Positions 45,404-58,500 of a stretch of DNA of 64,000 bases are shown here, piece after piece. The notes under the pieces were generated by a model that was given only the letters and a program-made list of their open reading frames with translations, had not been told where the DNA came from and ran no database searches. A program made the position numbers and the translations under genes. Source of the stretch: Gymnothorax reevesii (taxonomy: Eukaryota > Chordata > Actinopteri > Anguilliformes > Muraenidae); the NCBI GenBank assembly GCA_029721435.1, contig CM056581.1, positions 69,736,712 through 69,800,711 of the forward strand, given 5' to 3'. Positions within the stretch are counted from its first letter, which is position 1, and the number at the start of each line of letters is the position of its first letter.

Positions 45404-48400
45404 AACCACAGTGCTGTGGTTTAACCAGAATCGGCCCTGGGATATGTAGGCTGTGCTGTGGTTTAAGCAGAATCGTCCCTGGGATATGTAGTCTGTGCGG
45501 TGGTTTAACCAGAATTGGCCCTGGGATATGTAGGCTGTGCTGTGGCATAACCAGGATCAGCCCTTGGATATGTAGTCTGTGCTGTGGTTTAAACAGAATC
45601 GTCCCTGGGATATGTAGTCTGTGCTGTGGTTTAACCAGAATCGGCCCTGGGATATGTAGTCTGTGCTGTGGTTTAAACAGAATCGGCCCTGGGATATGTA
45701 GGCTGTGCAGTGGTTTAACCAGAATCAGCCCTGGGATATGTAGTCTGTGCTGTGGTTAAAACAGAATCGGCCCTGGGATATGTAGGCTGTGCTGTGGTTT
45801 AACCAGAATCAGCCCTGGGATATGTAGTCTGTGCTGTGGTTTAAACAGAATCAGCCCTGGGATATGTAGGCTGTGCTGTGGTTTAACCAGAATCAGCCGT
45901 GGGATATTTAGGCTGTGCTGTGGTTTAACCAGAATCAGCCTTGAGATATGTAGTCTGTGCTGTGGTTTAAACAGAATCAGCCCTGGGATATGTAGGCTGT
46001 GCTGTGGTTTAACCAGAATCAGCCGTGGGATATTTAGGCTGTGCTGTGGTTTAACCAGAATCAGCCTTGAGATATGTAGTCTGTGCTGTGGTTTAACCAG
46101 AATCAGCCCTGGGATATGTAGTCTGTGCTGTGGTTTAAACAGAATCAGCCCTGGGATATGTCGGCTGTGATGTGGTTTAACCAGAATCAGCCCTGGGATA
46201 TGTAGTCTGTGCTGTGGTTTAAACAGAATCAGCCCTGGGATATGTCGGCTGTGATGTGGTTTAACCAGAATCAGCCCTGGGATATGTAGTTTGTGCTGTG
46301 GTTTAAACAGAATCAGCCCTGTGATATCTAGGCTGTGCTGTGGTTTAACCAGAATCAGCCCTGGGATATGTTGTCTGTACTGTGGTTTAAACAGAATTGT
46401 CCCTGGGATATGTAGTCTGTGCTGTGGTTTAACCAGAATCGGCCCTGGGATATGTAGTCTGTGCTGTGGTTTAAACAGAATCAGCCCTGGGATATGTAGG
46501 CTGTTCTGTGGTTTAACCAGAATCGGCCCTAGGATATGTAGGCTGTGCTGTGGTTTAACCAGAATCGGCCCTGGGATATGTAGTCTGTGCGGTGGTTTAT
46601 ACAGAATCGGCCCTGGGATATGTAGTCTGTGCTGTGGTTTAACCAGAATCAGCCCTGGGACATGTAGGCTGTGCTGTGGTTTATCCAGAATCAGCCCTGG
46701 GATACGTATTCTGTGCTGTGGTTTAAACAGAATCGGCCCCGTGATATGTAGGCTGTGCTGTGGTTTAACCAGAATTGGCCCTGGGATATGTAGGCTGTGC
46801 TGTGGCATAACCAGAATCAGCCCTGGGATATGTAGGCTGTGCTGTCGTTTAACCAGAGTCAGCCCTGGGTTATGTAGGCTGTGCTGTGGTTTAACCAGAA
46901 TCAGCCCTGGGATACGTATTCTGTGCTGTGGTTTTAACAGAATCGGCCCCGTGATATGTAGGCTGTGCTGTGGTTTAACCAGAATCGGCCCTGGGATATG
47001 TAAGCTGTGCTGTGGCATAACCAGAATCAGCCCTGGGATATGTAGTCTGTGCGGTGGTTTATACACAATCGGCCCTGGGATATGTAGGCTGTGCTGTGGT
47101 TTAACCAGAATCAGCCCTGGGATATGTAGTCTGTGCTGTGGTTTAAAAAGAATCGGCCCTGGGATATGTAGGCTGTGCTGTGGTTTAACCAGAATCAGCC
47201 CTGGGATACGTATTCTGTGCTGTGGTTTAAACAGAATCGGCTCCGTGATATGTAGGCTGTGCTGTGGTTTAACCAGAATCGGCCCTGGGATATGTAAGCT
47301 GTGCTGTGGCATAACCAGAATCAGCCCTGGGATATGTAGTCTGTGCGGTGGTTTAACCAGAATCAGCCCTGGGAAATGTAGGCTGTGCTGTGGTTTAACC
47401 AGAATCAGCGCTGGGATACGTATTCTATGCTGTGGTTTAAACAGAATCGGCCCCGTGATATGTAGGCTGTGCTGTGGTTTAACCAGAATCAGCCCTGGGA
47501 TATGTAGGCTGTGCTGTGGTTTATACGGAATCAGCCCTGGGATATGTAGTCTGTGCTGTAGTTTAACCAGAATCAGCCCTGGGATATGTAGCCTGTGCTG
47601 TGGTATAACCAGAATCAGCCCTGGGATATGTAGTCTGTGCTGTGGTTTATACAGAATCAGCCCTGGGATATGTAGCCTGTGCTGTGGTATAACCAGAATC
47701 AGCCCTGGGATATGTAGTCTGTGCTGTGGTTTATACAGAATCAGCCCTGGGATATGTAGTCTGTGCTGTGGTTTAAAAAGAATCGGCCTTGGGATATGTA
47801 GGTTGTGCTGTGGTTTAAACAGAATCGGCCATGGGATATGTAGTCTGAGCTGTGATTTAACCAGAATCAGCCCTGGGATATGTATTCTGTGCTGTGGTTT
47901 AACCAGAATCAGCCCCTGGGATATGTAGTCTGTGCTGTGGTTTAAACAGAATCAGCCCTGGGATATGTAGGCTGTGCTGTGGTTTAACCAGAATCTGCCC
48001 TGGGATATGTAGTTTGTGCTGTGGTTTAAACAGAATCAGCCCTGGGATATGTAGGCTGTGCTGTGGTTTAACCAGAATCAGCCCTGGGATATGTAGTCTG
48101 TGCTGTGGTTTAAACAGAGTCGTCCCTGGGATATGTAGTCTGTGCTGTGGTTTAACCAGAATCGGCCCTGGGATATGTAGTCTGTGCTGTGGTTTAAACA
48201 GAATCAGCCCTGGGATATGTAGGCTGTTCTGTGGTTTAACCAGAATCGGCCCTAGGATATGTAGGCTGTGCTGTGATTTAACCAGAATCGGCCCTGGGAT
48301 ATGTCGGCTGTGCTGTGGCATAACCAGAATCAGCCCTGGGATATGTAATCTGTGCTGTGGTTTTAACAGAATCAGCCCTGGGATATGTAGGCTGTGCTTG

Positions 48401-48430
48401 GTTTAACCAGAATCAGCCCTGGGATATGTA
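45404..48430. repeat. Satellite segment 12
   Basis: About 72 monomers, with a 545-codon + frame (46291-47928) and a 518-codon minus frame (47312-45756). The + frame ends at the extra C near 47914. Confidence 0.95.
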
Positions 48431-49100
48431 CAAAACCCAAAACCAGTGAAGTTGGCACGTTGTGTAAATCGTAAATAAAAACAGAATACAATGATTTGCA
48501 AATCCTTTTCAACCAATATTCAATTGAATACACTGCAAAGACAAGTTACTTAATGTTCGAACAGGTAAACTTTGTAATTTTTTGTAAATATTATCTCATT
48601 TGGAATTTGATGCCTGCAACATGTTTCAAAAAAGCTGGCACAAGTGGCAAAAAAGACTGAGAGAGTTGAGGAATGCTCATCAAACACTTAATTGGAACAT
48701 CCCACCGGTGAACGGGCTAATTGGGAACAGGGGGGTGCCATGATTGGGTATAAAAGTAGCTTTCCTGAAATGCTCAGTCATTCACAAACAAGGATGGGGC
48801 GAGGGTCACCACTTAGTGAACAAATGCGTGAGCTGATTGTCGAACAGTTTAAAAACAACATTACTCAACGAGCTATTGCAAGAAATTTAGGGATTTCATC
48901 ATCTACGGTCCGTAATATCGTCAAAAGGTTCAGAGAATCTGGAGAAATCACTGCACGTAAGCGACAAGGCCAAAAACCAACATTGAATGCCCGTGACCTT
49001 CGATCCCTCGGGCGGTACTGCATCAAAAACCGACATCAGTGTGTAAAGGACATCACCACATGGGCTCAGGAACACTTCAGAAAACCACTGTCAGTAACTA
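48431..49100 (+). mobile_element. Truncated Tc1 copy (second of the 3697-bp series)
   Basis: Left 670 bases with the common break and palindrome. The chimeric frame 48692-49456 (254 codons) has the same encoded sequence as 44995-45759 by eye. Confidence 0.9.
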
Positions 49101-52100
49101 AACCACAGTGCTGTGGTTTAACCAGAATCGGCCCTGGGATATGTAGGCTGTGCTGTGGTTTAAGCAGAATCGTCCCTGGGATATGTAGTCTGTGCGGTGG
49201 TTTAACCAGAATTGGCCCTGGGATATGTAGGCTGTGCTGTGGCATAACCAGGATCAGCCCTTGGATATGTAGTCTGTGCTGTGGTTTAAACAGAATCGTC
49301 CCTGGGATATGTAGTCTGTGCTGTGGTTTAACCAGAATCGGCCCTGGGATATGTAGTCTGTGCTGTGGTTTAAACAGAATCGGCCCTGGGATATGTAGGC
49401 TGTGCAGTGGTTTAACCAGAATCAGCCCTGGGATATGTAGTCTGTGCTGTGGTTAAAACAGAATCGGCCCTGGGATATGTAGGCTGTGCTGTGGTTTAAC
49501 CAGAATCAGCCCTGGGATATGTAGTCTGTGCTGTGGTTTAAACAGAATCAGCCCTGGGATATGTAGGCTGTGCTGTGGTTTAACCAGAATCAGCCGTGGG
49601 ATATTTAGGCTGTGCTGTGGTTTAACCAGAATCAGCCTTGAGATATGTAGTCTGTGCTGTGGTTTAAACAGAATCAGCCCTGGGATATGTAGGCTGTGCT
49701 GTGGTTTAACCAGAATCAGCCGTGGGATATTTAGGCTGTGCTGTGGTTTAACCAGAATCAGCCTTGAGATATGTAGTCTGTGCTGTGGTTTAACCAGAAT
49801 CGGCCCTGGGATATGTAGGTTGTGCTGTGGTTTAAACAGAATCGGCCCAGGGATATGTAGTCTGAGCTGTGGTTTAACCAGAATCAGCCCTGGGATATGT
49901 AGTCTGTGCTGTGGTTTAAACAGAATCAGCCCTGGGATATGTCGGCTGTGATGTGGTTTAACCAGAATCAGCCCTGGGATATGTAGTTTGTGCTGTGGTT
50001 TAAACAGAATCAGCCCTGTGATATCTAGGCTGTGCTGTGGTTTAACCAGAATCAGCCCTGGGATATGTTGTCTGTACTGTGGTTTAAACAGAATTGTCCC
50101 TGGGATAGGTAGTCTGTGCTGTGGTTTAACCAGAATCGGCCCTGGGATATGTAGTCTGTGCTGTGGTTTAAACAGAATCAGCCCTGGGATATGTAGGCTG
50201 TTCTGTGGTTTAACCAGAATCGGCCCTAGGATATGTAGGCTGTGCTGTGGTTTAACCAGAATCGGCCCTGGGATATGTAGTCTGTGCGGTGGTTTATACA
50301 GAATCGGCCCTGGGATATGTAGTCTGTGCTGTGGTTTAACCAGAATCAGCCCTGGGACATGTAGGCTGTGCTGTGGTTTATCCAGAATCAGCCCTGGGAT
50401 ACGTATTCTGTGCTGTGGTTTAAACAGAATCGGCCCCGTGATATGTAGGCTGTGCTGTGGTTTAACCAGAATTGGCCCTGGGATATGTAGGCTGTGCTGT
50501 GGCATAACCAGAATCAGCCCTGGGATATGTAGGCTGTGCTGTCGTTTAACCAGAGTCAGCCCTGGGTTATGTAGGCTGTGCTGTGGTTTAACCAGAATCA
50601 GCCCTGGGATACGTATTCTGTGCTGTGGTTTTAACAGAATCGGCCCTGTGATATGTAGGCTGTGCTGTGGTTTAACCAGAATCAGCCCTGGGATATCTCG
50701 TCTGTGCTGTGGTTTATACACAATCGGCCCTGGGATATGTAGGCTGTGCTGTGGTTTAACCAGAATCAGCCCTGGGATATGTAGTCTGTGCTGTGGTTTA
50801 AAAAGAATCGGCCCTGGGATATGTAGGCTGTGCTGTGGTTTAACCAGAATCAGCCCTGGGATACGTATTCTGTGCTGTGGTTTAAACAGAATCGGCCCCG
50901 TGATATGTAGGCTGTGCTGTGGTTTAACCAGAATCGGCCCTGGGATATGTAAGCTGTGCTGTGGCATAACCAGAATCAGCCCTGGGATATGTAGTCTGTG
51001 CGGTGGTTTATACACAATCGGCCCTGGGATATGTAGGCTATGCTGTGGTTTAACCAGAATCAGCCCTGGGAAATGTAGGCTGTGCTGTGGTTTAACCAGA
51101 ATCAGCGCTGGGATACGTATTCTATGCTGTGGTTTAAACAGAATCGGCCCCGTGATATGTAGGCTGTGCTGTGGTTTAACCAGAATCAGCCCTGGGATAT
51201 GTAGGCTGTGCTGTGGTTTATACGGAATCAGCCCTGGGATATGTAGTCTGTGCTGTAGTTTAACCAGAATCAGCCCTGGGATATGTAGCCTGTGCTGTGG
51301 TATAACCAGAATCAGCCCTGGGATATGTAGTCTGTGCTGTGGTTTATACAGAATCAGCCCTGGGATATGTAGCCTGTGCTGTGGTATAACCAGAATCAGC
51401 CCTGGGAGATGTAGTCTGTGCTGTGGTTTATACAGAATCAGCCCTGGGATATGTAGTCTGTGCTGTGGTTTATACAGAATCGGCCTTGGGATATGTAGGT
51501 TGTGCTGTGGTTTAAACAGAATCGGCCATGGGATATGTAGTCTGTGCTGTGATTTAACCAGAATCAGCCCTGGGATATGTATTCTGTGCTGTGGTTTAAC
51601 CAGAATCAGCCCCTGGGATATGTAGTCTGTGCTGTGGTTTAAACAGAATCAGCCCTGGGATATGTAGGCTGTGCTGTGGTTTAACCAGAATCTGCCCTGG
51701 GATATGTAGTTTGTGCTGTGGTTTAAACAGAATCAGCCCTGGGATATGTAGGCTGTGCTGTGGTTTAACCAGAATCAGCCCTGGGATATGTAGTCTGTGC
51801 TGTGGTTTAAACAGAGTCGTCCCTGGGATATGTAGTCTGTGCTGTGGTTTAACCAGAATCGGCCCTGGGATATGTAGTCTGTGCTGTGGTTTAAACAGAA
51901 TCAGCCCTGGGATATGTAGGCTGTTCTGTGGTTTAACCAGAATCGGCCCTAGGATATGTAGGCTGTGCTGTGATTTAACCAGAATCGGCCCTGGGATATG
52001 TCGGCTGTGCTGTGGCATAACCAGAATCAGCCCTGGGATATGTAATCTGTGCTGTGGTTTTAACAGAATCAGCCCTGGGATATGTAGGCTGTGCTTGGTT

Positions 52101-52127
52101 TAACCAGAATCCGCCCTGGGATATGTA
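49101..52127. repeat. Satellite segment 13
   Basis: About 72 monomers, partner of segment 12. It has a 545-codon + frame (49988-51625) and a 520-codon minus frame (51015-49453). Confidence 0.95.
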
Positions 52128-52797
52128 CAAAACCCAAAACCAGTGAAGTTGGCTCGTTGTGTAAATCGTAAATAAAAACAGAATACAATGATTTGCAAAT
52201 CCTTTTCAACCAATATTCAATTGAATACACTGCAAAGACAAGTTACTTAACGTTCGAACAGGTAAACTTTGTAATTTTTTGTAAATATTATCTCATTTGG
52301 AATTTGATGCCTGCAACATGTTTCAAAAAAGCTGGCACAAGTGGCAAAAAAGACTGAGAGAGTTGAGGAATGCTCATCAAACACTTAATTGGAACATCCC
52401 ACCGGTGAACGGGCTAATTGGGAACAGGGGGGTGCCATGATTGGGTATAAAAGTAGCTTCCCTGAAATGCTCAGTCATTCACAAACAAGGATGGGGCGAG
52501 GGTCACCACTTAGTGAACAAATGCGTGAGCTGATTGTCGAACAGTTTTAAAACAACATTCCTCAACGGGCTATTGCAAGAAATTTAGGGATTTCATCATA
52601 TACGGTCCGTAATATCGTCAAAAGGTTCAGAGAATCTGGAGAAATCACTGCACGTAAGCGACAAGGCCAAAAACCAACATTGAATGCCCGTGACCTTCGA
52701 TCCCTCGGGCGGTACTGCATCAAAAACCGACATCAGTGTGTAAAGGACATCACCACATGGGCTCAGGAACACTTCAGAAAACCACTGTCAGTAACTA
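52128..52797 (+). mobile_element. Truncated Tc1 copy with a premature stop
   Basis: Left 670 bases with the common break. CAGTTTTAAAAC replaces CAGTTTAAAAAC, turning Lys into TAA shortly after VEQF. The frame reopens at 52680 and runs 353 codons into satellite (to 53741). It keeps the older NNIPQRAIARN type sequence after the stop. Confidence 0.9.
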
Positions 52798-54857
52798 AAC
52801 CACAGTGCTGTGGTTTAACCAGAATCGGCCCTGGGATTTGTAGGCTGTGCTGTGGCATAACCAGAATCAGCCCTGGGATATGTAGTCTGTGCTGTGGTTT
52901 AAACAGAATCGTCCCTGGGATATGTAGTCTGTGCTGTGGTTTAACCAGAATTGGCCCTGGGATATGTAGGCTGTGCTGTGGCATAACCAGAATCAGCCCT
53001 GGGATATGTAGTCTGTGCTGTGGTTTAAACAGAATCGTCCCTGGGATATGTAGTCTGTGCTGTGGTTTAACCAGAATCAGCCCTAGGATATGTAGGCTGT
53101 GCAGTGGTTTAACCAGAATCAGCCCTGGGATATGTAGTCTGTGCTGCGGTTTAAACAGAATCGGCCCTGGGATATGTATGCTGTGCTGTGGTTTAACCAG
53201 AATCGGCCCTGGGATATGTAGTCTGTGCGGTGGTTTATACAGAAACGGCCCTGGGATATGTAGTCTGTGCTGTGGTTTAACCAGAATCAGCCCTGGGACA
53301 TGTAGGCTGTGCTGTGGTTTATCCAGAATCAGCCCTGGGATACGTATTCTGTGCTGTGGTTTAAACAGAATCGGCCCCGTGATATGTAGGCTGTGCTGTG
53401 GTTTAACCAGAATCGGCCCTGGGATATGTAGGCTGTGCTGTGGCATAACCAGAATCAGCCCTGGGATATGTAGTCTGTGCGGTGCTTTATACACAATCGG
53501 CCCTGGGATATGTAGGCTGTGCTGTGGTTTAACCAGAATCCGCCCTGGGATATGTAGGCTGTGCTGTGGCATAACCAGAATCAGCCCTGGGATATGTAGT
53601 CTGTGCGGTGGTTTATACAGAATCGGCCCTGGGATATGTAGGCTGTGCTGTGGTTTAACCAGAATCAGCCCAGGGATATGTAGGCTGTGCTGTGGTTTAA
53701 CCAGAATCAGCCCTGGGATACGTATTCTGTGCTGTGGTTAAAACAGAATCGGCCCCGTAATATGTAGGCTGTGCTGTGGTTTAACCAGAATCGGCCCTGG
53801 GATATGTAGGCTATGCTGTGGCATAACCAGAATCAGCCCTGGGATATGTAGTCTGTGCGGTGGTTTATACACAATCTGCCCTGGGATATGTAGGCTGTGC
53901 TGTGGTTTAACCAGAATCAGCCCTGGGATACGTATTCTTTGCTGTGGTTTAAACAGAATCGGCCCTGTGATATGTAGGCCGCGCTGTGGTTTAACCAGAA
54001 TCAGCCCTGGGATATGTAGGCTGTGCTGTGGTTTATACGGAATCAGCCCTGGGATATGTAGTCTGTGCTGTAGTTTAACCAGAATCAGCCCTGGGATATG
54101 TAGCCTGTGCTGTGGTATAACCAGAATCAGCCCTGGGATATGTAGTCTGTGCTGTGGTTTATACAGAATCATCCCTGGGATATGTAGTCTGTGCTGTGGT
54201 TTAAAAAGAATCGGCCCTGGGATATGTAGGTTGTGCTGTGGTTTAAACAGAATCGGCCATGGGATATGTAGTCTGAGCTGTGATTTAACCAGAATCAGCC
54301 CTGGGATATGTATTCTGTGCTGTGGTTTAACCAGAATCAGCCCTGGGATATGTAGTCTGTGCTGTGGTTTAAACAGAATCAGCCCTGGGATATGTAGGCT
54401 GTGCTGTGGTTTAACCAGAATCTGCCCTGGGATATGTAGTTTGTGCTGTGGTTTAAACAGAATCAGCCCTGGGATATGTAGGCTGTGCTGTGGTTTAACC
54501 AGAATCAGCCCTGGGATATGTAGTCTGTGCTGTGGTTTAAACAGAGTCGTCCCTGGGATATGTAGTCTGTGCTGTGGTTTAACCAGAATCGGCCCTGGGA
54601 TATGTAGTCTGTGCTGTGGTTTGAACAGAATCAGCCCTGGGATATGTAGGCTGTTCTGTGGTTTAACCAGAATCGGCCCGAGGATATGTAGACTGTGCTG
54701 TGATTTAACCAGAATCGGCCCTGGGATATGTAGGCTGTGCTGTGGCATAACCAGAATCAGCCCTGGGATATGTAATCTGTGCTGTGGTTTTAACAGAATC
54801 AGCCCTGGGATATGTAGGCTGTGCTTGGTTTAACCAGAATCAGCCCTGGGATATGTA
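52798..54857. repeat. Satellite segment 14
   Basis: About 49 monomers. The right part (53738-54833) matches 38069-39164 and 42354-43449 (offset 11384 from the latter), so this block is a third copy of that pattern. Confidence 0.95.
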
Positions 54858-55527
54858 CAAAACCCAAAACCAGTGAAGTTGGCACGTTGTGTAAATCGTA
54901 AATAAAAACAGAATACAATGATTTGCAAATCCTTTTCAACCAATATTCAATTGAATACACTGCAAAGACAAGTTACTTAATGTTCGAACAGGTAAACTTT
55001 GTAATTTTTTGTAAATATTATCTCATTTGGAATTTGATGCCTGCAACATGTTTCAAAAAAGCTGGCACAAGTGGCAAAAAAGACTGAGAGAGTTGAGGAA
55101 TGCTCATCAAACACTTAATTGGAACATCCCACCGGTGAACGGGCTAATTGGGAACAGGGGGGTGCCATGATTGGGTATAAAAGTAGCTTTCCTGAAATGC
55201 TCAGTCATTCACAAACAAGGATGGGGCGAGGGTCACCACTTAGTGAACAAATGCGTGAGCTGATTGTCGAACAGTTTAAAAACAACATTACTCAACGAGC
55301 TATTGCAAGAAATTTAGGGATTTCATCATCTACGGTCCGTAATATCGTCAAAAGGTTCAGAGAATCTGGAGAAATCACTGTACATAAGCGACAAGGCCAA
55401 AAACCAACATTGAATGCCCGTGACCTTCGATCCCTCGGGCGGTACTGCATCAAAAACCGACATCAGTGTGTAAAGGACATCACCACATGGGCTCAGGAAC
55501 ACTTCAGAAAACCACTGTCAGTAACTA
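54858..55527 (+). mobile_element. Truncated Tc1 copy (rightmost)
   Basis: Left 670 bases with the common break. The frame 55119-55883 (254 codons) differs from its relatives by ITVHKRQG in place of ITARKRQG (two substitutions, one a CpG loss). It is the last Tc1 copy; the following 5.2 kb is pure satellite. Confidence 0.9.
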
Positions 55528-58500
55528 AACCACAGTGCTGTGGTTTAACCAGAATCGGCCCTGGGATATGTAGGCTGTGCTGTGGTTTAAGCAGAATCGT
55601 CCCTGGGATATGTAGTCTGTGCGGTGGTTTAACCAGAATTGGCCCTGGGATATGTAGGCTGTGCTGTGGCATAACCAGAATCAGCCCTTGGATATGTAGT
55701 CTGTGCTGTGGTTTAAACAGAATCGTCCCTGGGATATGTAGTCTGTGCTGTGGTTTAACCAGAATCGGCCCTGGGATATGTAGTCTGTGCTGTGGTTTAA
55801 ACAGAATCGGCCCTGGGATATGTAGGCTGTGCAGTGGTTTAACCAGAATCAGCCCTGGGATATGTAGTCTGTGCTGTGGTTAAAACAGAATCGGCCCTGG
55901 GATATGTAGGCTGTGCTGTGGTTTAACCAGAATCAGCCCTGGGATATGTAGTCTGTGCTGTGGTTTAAACAGAATCAGCCCTGGGATATGTAGGCTGTGC
56001 TGTGGTTTAACCAGAATCAGCCGTGGGATATTTAGGCTGTGCTGTGGTTTAACCAGAATCGGCCCTGGGATATGTAGGTTGTGCTGTGGTTTAAACAGAA
56101 TCGGCCCTGGGATATGTAGTCTGAGCTGTGGTTGAACCAGAATCCGCCCTGGGATATGAAGTCTGTGCTGTGGTTTAACCAGAATCAGCCCTGGGATATG
56201 TAGTCTGTGCTGTGGTTTAAACAGAATCAGCCCTGGGATATGTAGGCTGTGCTGTGGTTTAAACAGAATCAGCCCTGTGATATCTAGGCTGTGCTGTGGT
56301 TTAACCAGAATCAGCCCTGGGATATGTTGTCTGTACTGTGGTTTAAACAGAATTGTCCCTGGGATATGTAGTCTGTGCTGTGGTTTAACCAGAATCGGCC
56401 CTGGGATATGTAGTCTGTGCTGTGGTTTAAACAGAATCAGCCCTGGGATATGTAGGCTGTTCTGTGGTTTAACCAGAATCGGCCCTAGGATATGTAGGCT
56501 GTGCTGTGGTTTAACCAGAATCGGCCCTGGGATATGTAGTCTGTGCGGTGGTTTATACAGAATCGGCCCTGGGATATGTAGTCTGTGCTGTGGTTTAACC
56601 AGAATCAGCCCTGGGACATGTAGGCTGTGCTGTGGTTTATCCAGAATCAGCACTGGGATACGTATTCTGTGCTGTGGTTTAAACAGAATCGGCCCCGTGA
56701 TATGTAGGCTGTGCTGTGGTTTAACCAGAATCGGCCCTGGGATATGTAGGCTGTGCTGTGGCATAACCAGAATCAGCCCTGGGATATGTAGGCTGTGCTG
56801 TGGTTTAACCAGAGTCAGCCCTGGGTTATGTAGGCTGTGCTGTGGTTTATCCAGAATCAGCCCTGGGATACATATTCTGTGCTGTGGTTTTAACAGAATC
56901 GGCCCCGTGATATGTAGGCTGTGCTGTGGTTTAACCAGAATCAGCCCTGGGATATCTCGTCTGTGCTGTGGTTTATACACAATCGGCCCTGGGATATGTA
57001 GGCTGTGCTGTGGTTTATACAGAATCGGCCCTGGGATATGTAGTCTGTGCTGTGGTTTAACCAGAATCGGCCCTGGGATATGTAGGCTGTGCTGTGGTTT
57101 AACCAGAATCAGCCCTGGGATACGTATTCTGTGCTGTGGTTTAAACAGAATCGGCCCTAGGATATGTAGGCTGTGCTGTGGTTTAACCAGAATCAGCCCT
57201 GGGATACGTATTCTGTGCTGTGGTTTAAACAGAATCAGCCCTGGGATATGTAGGCTGTGCTGTGGTTTAAACAGAATCAGCCCTGGGATATGTAGGCTGT
57301 GCTGTGGTTTAACCAGAATCAGCCCTGGGAAATCTAGTCTGTGCTGTGGTTTAAACAGAATCGGCCCTAGGATATGTAGGCTGTGCTGTGGTTGAACCAG
57401 AATCAGCCCTGGGATACGTATTCTGTGCTGTGGTTTAAACAGAATCGGCCCTGTGATATGTAGGCTGTGCTGTGGTTTAAACAGAATCGGCCCTGTGATA
57501 TGTAGGCTGTGCTGTGGTTTATTCAGAATCGGCCCTGGGATATGTAGGCTGTGCTGTTGTTTTAACAGAATCAGCCCTGGGATATGTAGGCTGTGCTGTG
57601 GTTTAACCAGAATCAGCCCTGGGATATCTAGTCTGTGCTGTGGTTTAAACAGAATCGGCCCTAGGATATGTAGTCTGTGCTGTGGTTTAACCAGAATCAG
57701 CCCTGGGATATGTAGGCTGTGCTGTGGTATAACCAGAATCAGCCCTGGGATATGTAGGCTGTGCTGTGGTTTAAACAGAATCAGCCCTGGGATATGTAGT
57801 CTGTGCTGTGGTTTGAACAGAATCGGCCCTGGGATATGTAGCCTGTGCTGTGGTTTAAACAGAATCGGCCCTGGGATATGTTGGCTGTGCTGTGGTTTAA
57901 CCAGAATCAGCCCTGGGATATGTATTCTGTGCTGTGGTTTAACCAGAATCAGCCCTGGGATATGTAGGCTGTGCTGTGGTATAACCAGAATCAGCCCTGG
58001 GATATGTAGTCTGTGCTGTGGTTTAAACAGAATCAGCCCTGGGATATGTAGTCTGTGCTGTGGTTTGAACAGAATCGGCCCTGGGATATGTAGCCTGTGC
58101 TGTGGTTTAAACAGAATCGGCCCTGGGATATGTTGGCTGTGCTGTGGTTTAACCAGAATCAGCCCTGGGATATGTATTCTGTGCTGTGGTTTAACCAGAA
58201 TCGGCCCCGGGATATGTAGGCTGTGCTGTGGTTTAACCAGAATCAGCCCTGGGATATGTAGTCTGTGCTGTGGTTTGAACAGAATCGGCCCTGGGATATG
58301 TAGGCTGTGCTGTGGTTTAAACAGAATCAGCCCTGGGATATGTTGGCTGTGCTGTGGTTTAACCAGAATCAGCCCTGGGATACGTATTCTGTGCTGTGGT
58401 TTAACCAGAATCGGCCCCGGGATATGTAGGCTGTGCTGTGGTTTAAACAGAATCAGCCCTGGGATATGTAGGCTGTGCTGTGGTTTAACCAGAATCAGCC

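Larger units (their letters stand above)
44734..48430 (+). repeat. First 3697-bp composite unit
   Basis: One Tc1 fragment plus about 72 monomers. Landmarks recur at an offset of 3697: 44995/48692, 46291/49988, 47899/51596, 48014/51711. The extra C in CAGCCCCTGGG near 47914 is also repeated at 51611, a private marker of the duplication. Confidence 0.88.
48431..52127 (+). repeat. Second 3697-bp composite unit
   Basis: Near copy of 44734-48430 with some rearranged monomers. One block of monomers seen in the first unit is exchanged for others around 49790-49880, and again near 50660-50720, although total length is unchanged. This suggests gene conversion between units. Confidence 0.86.
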
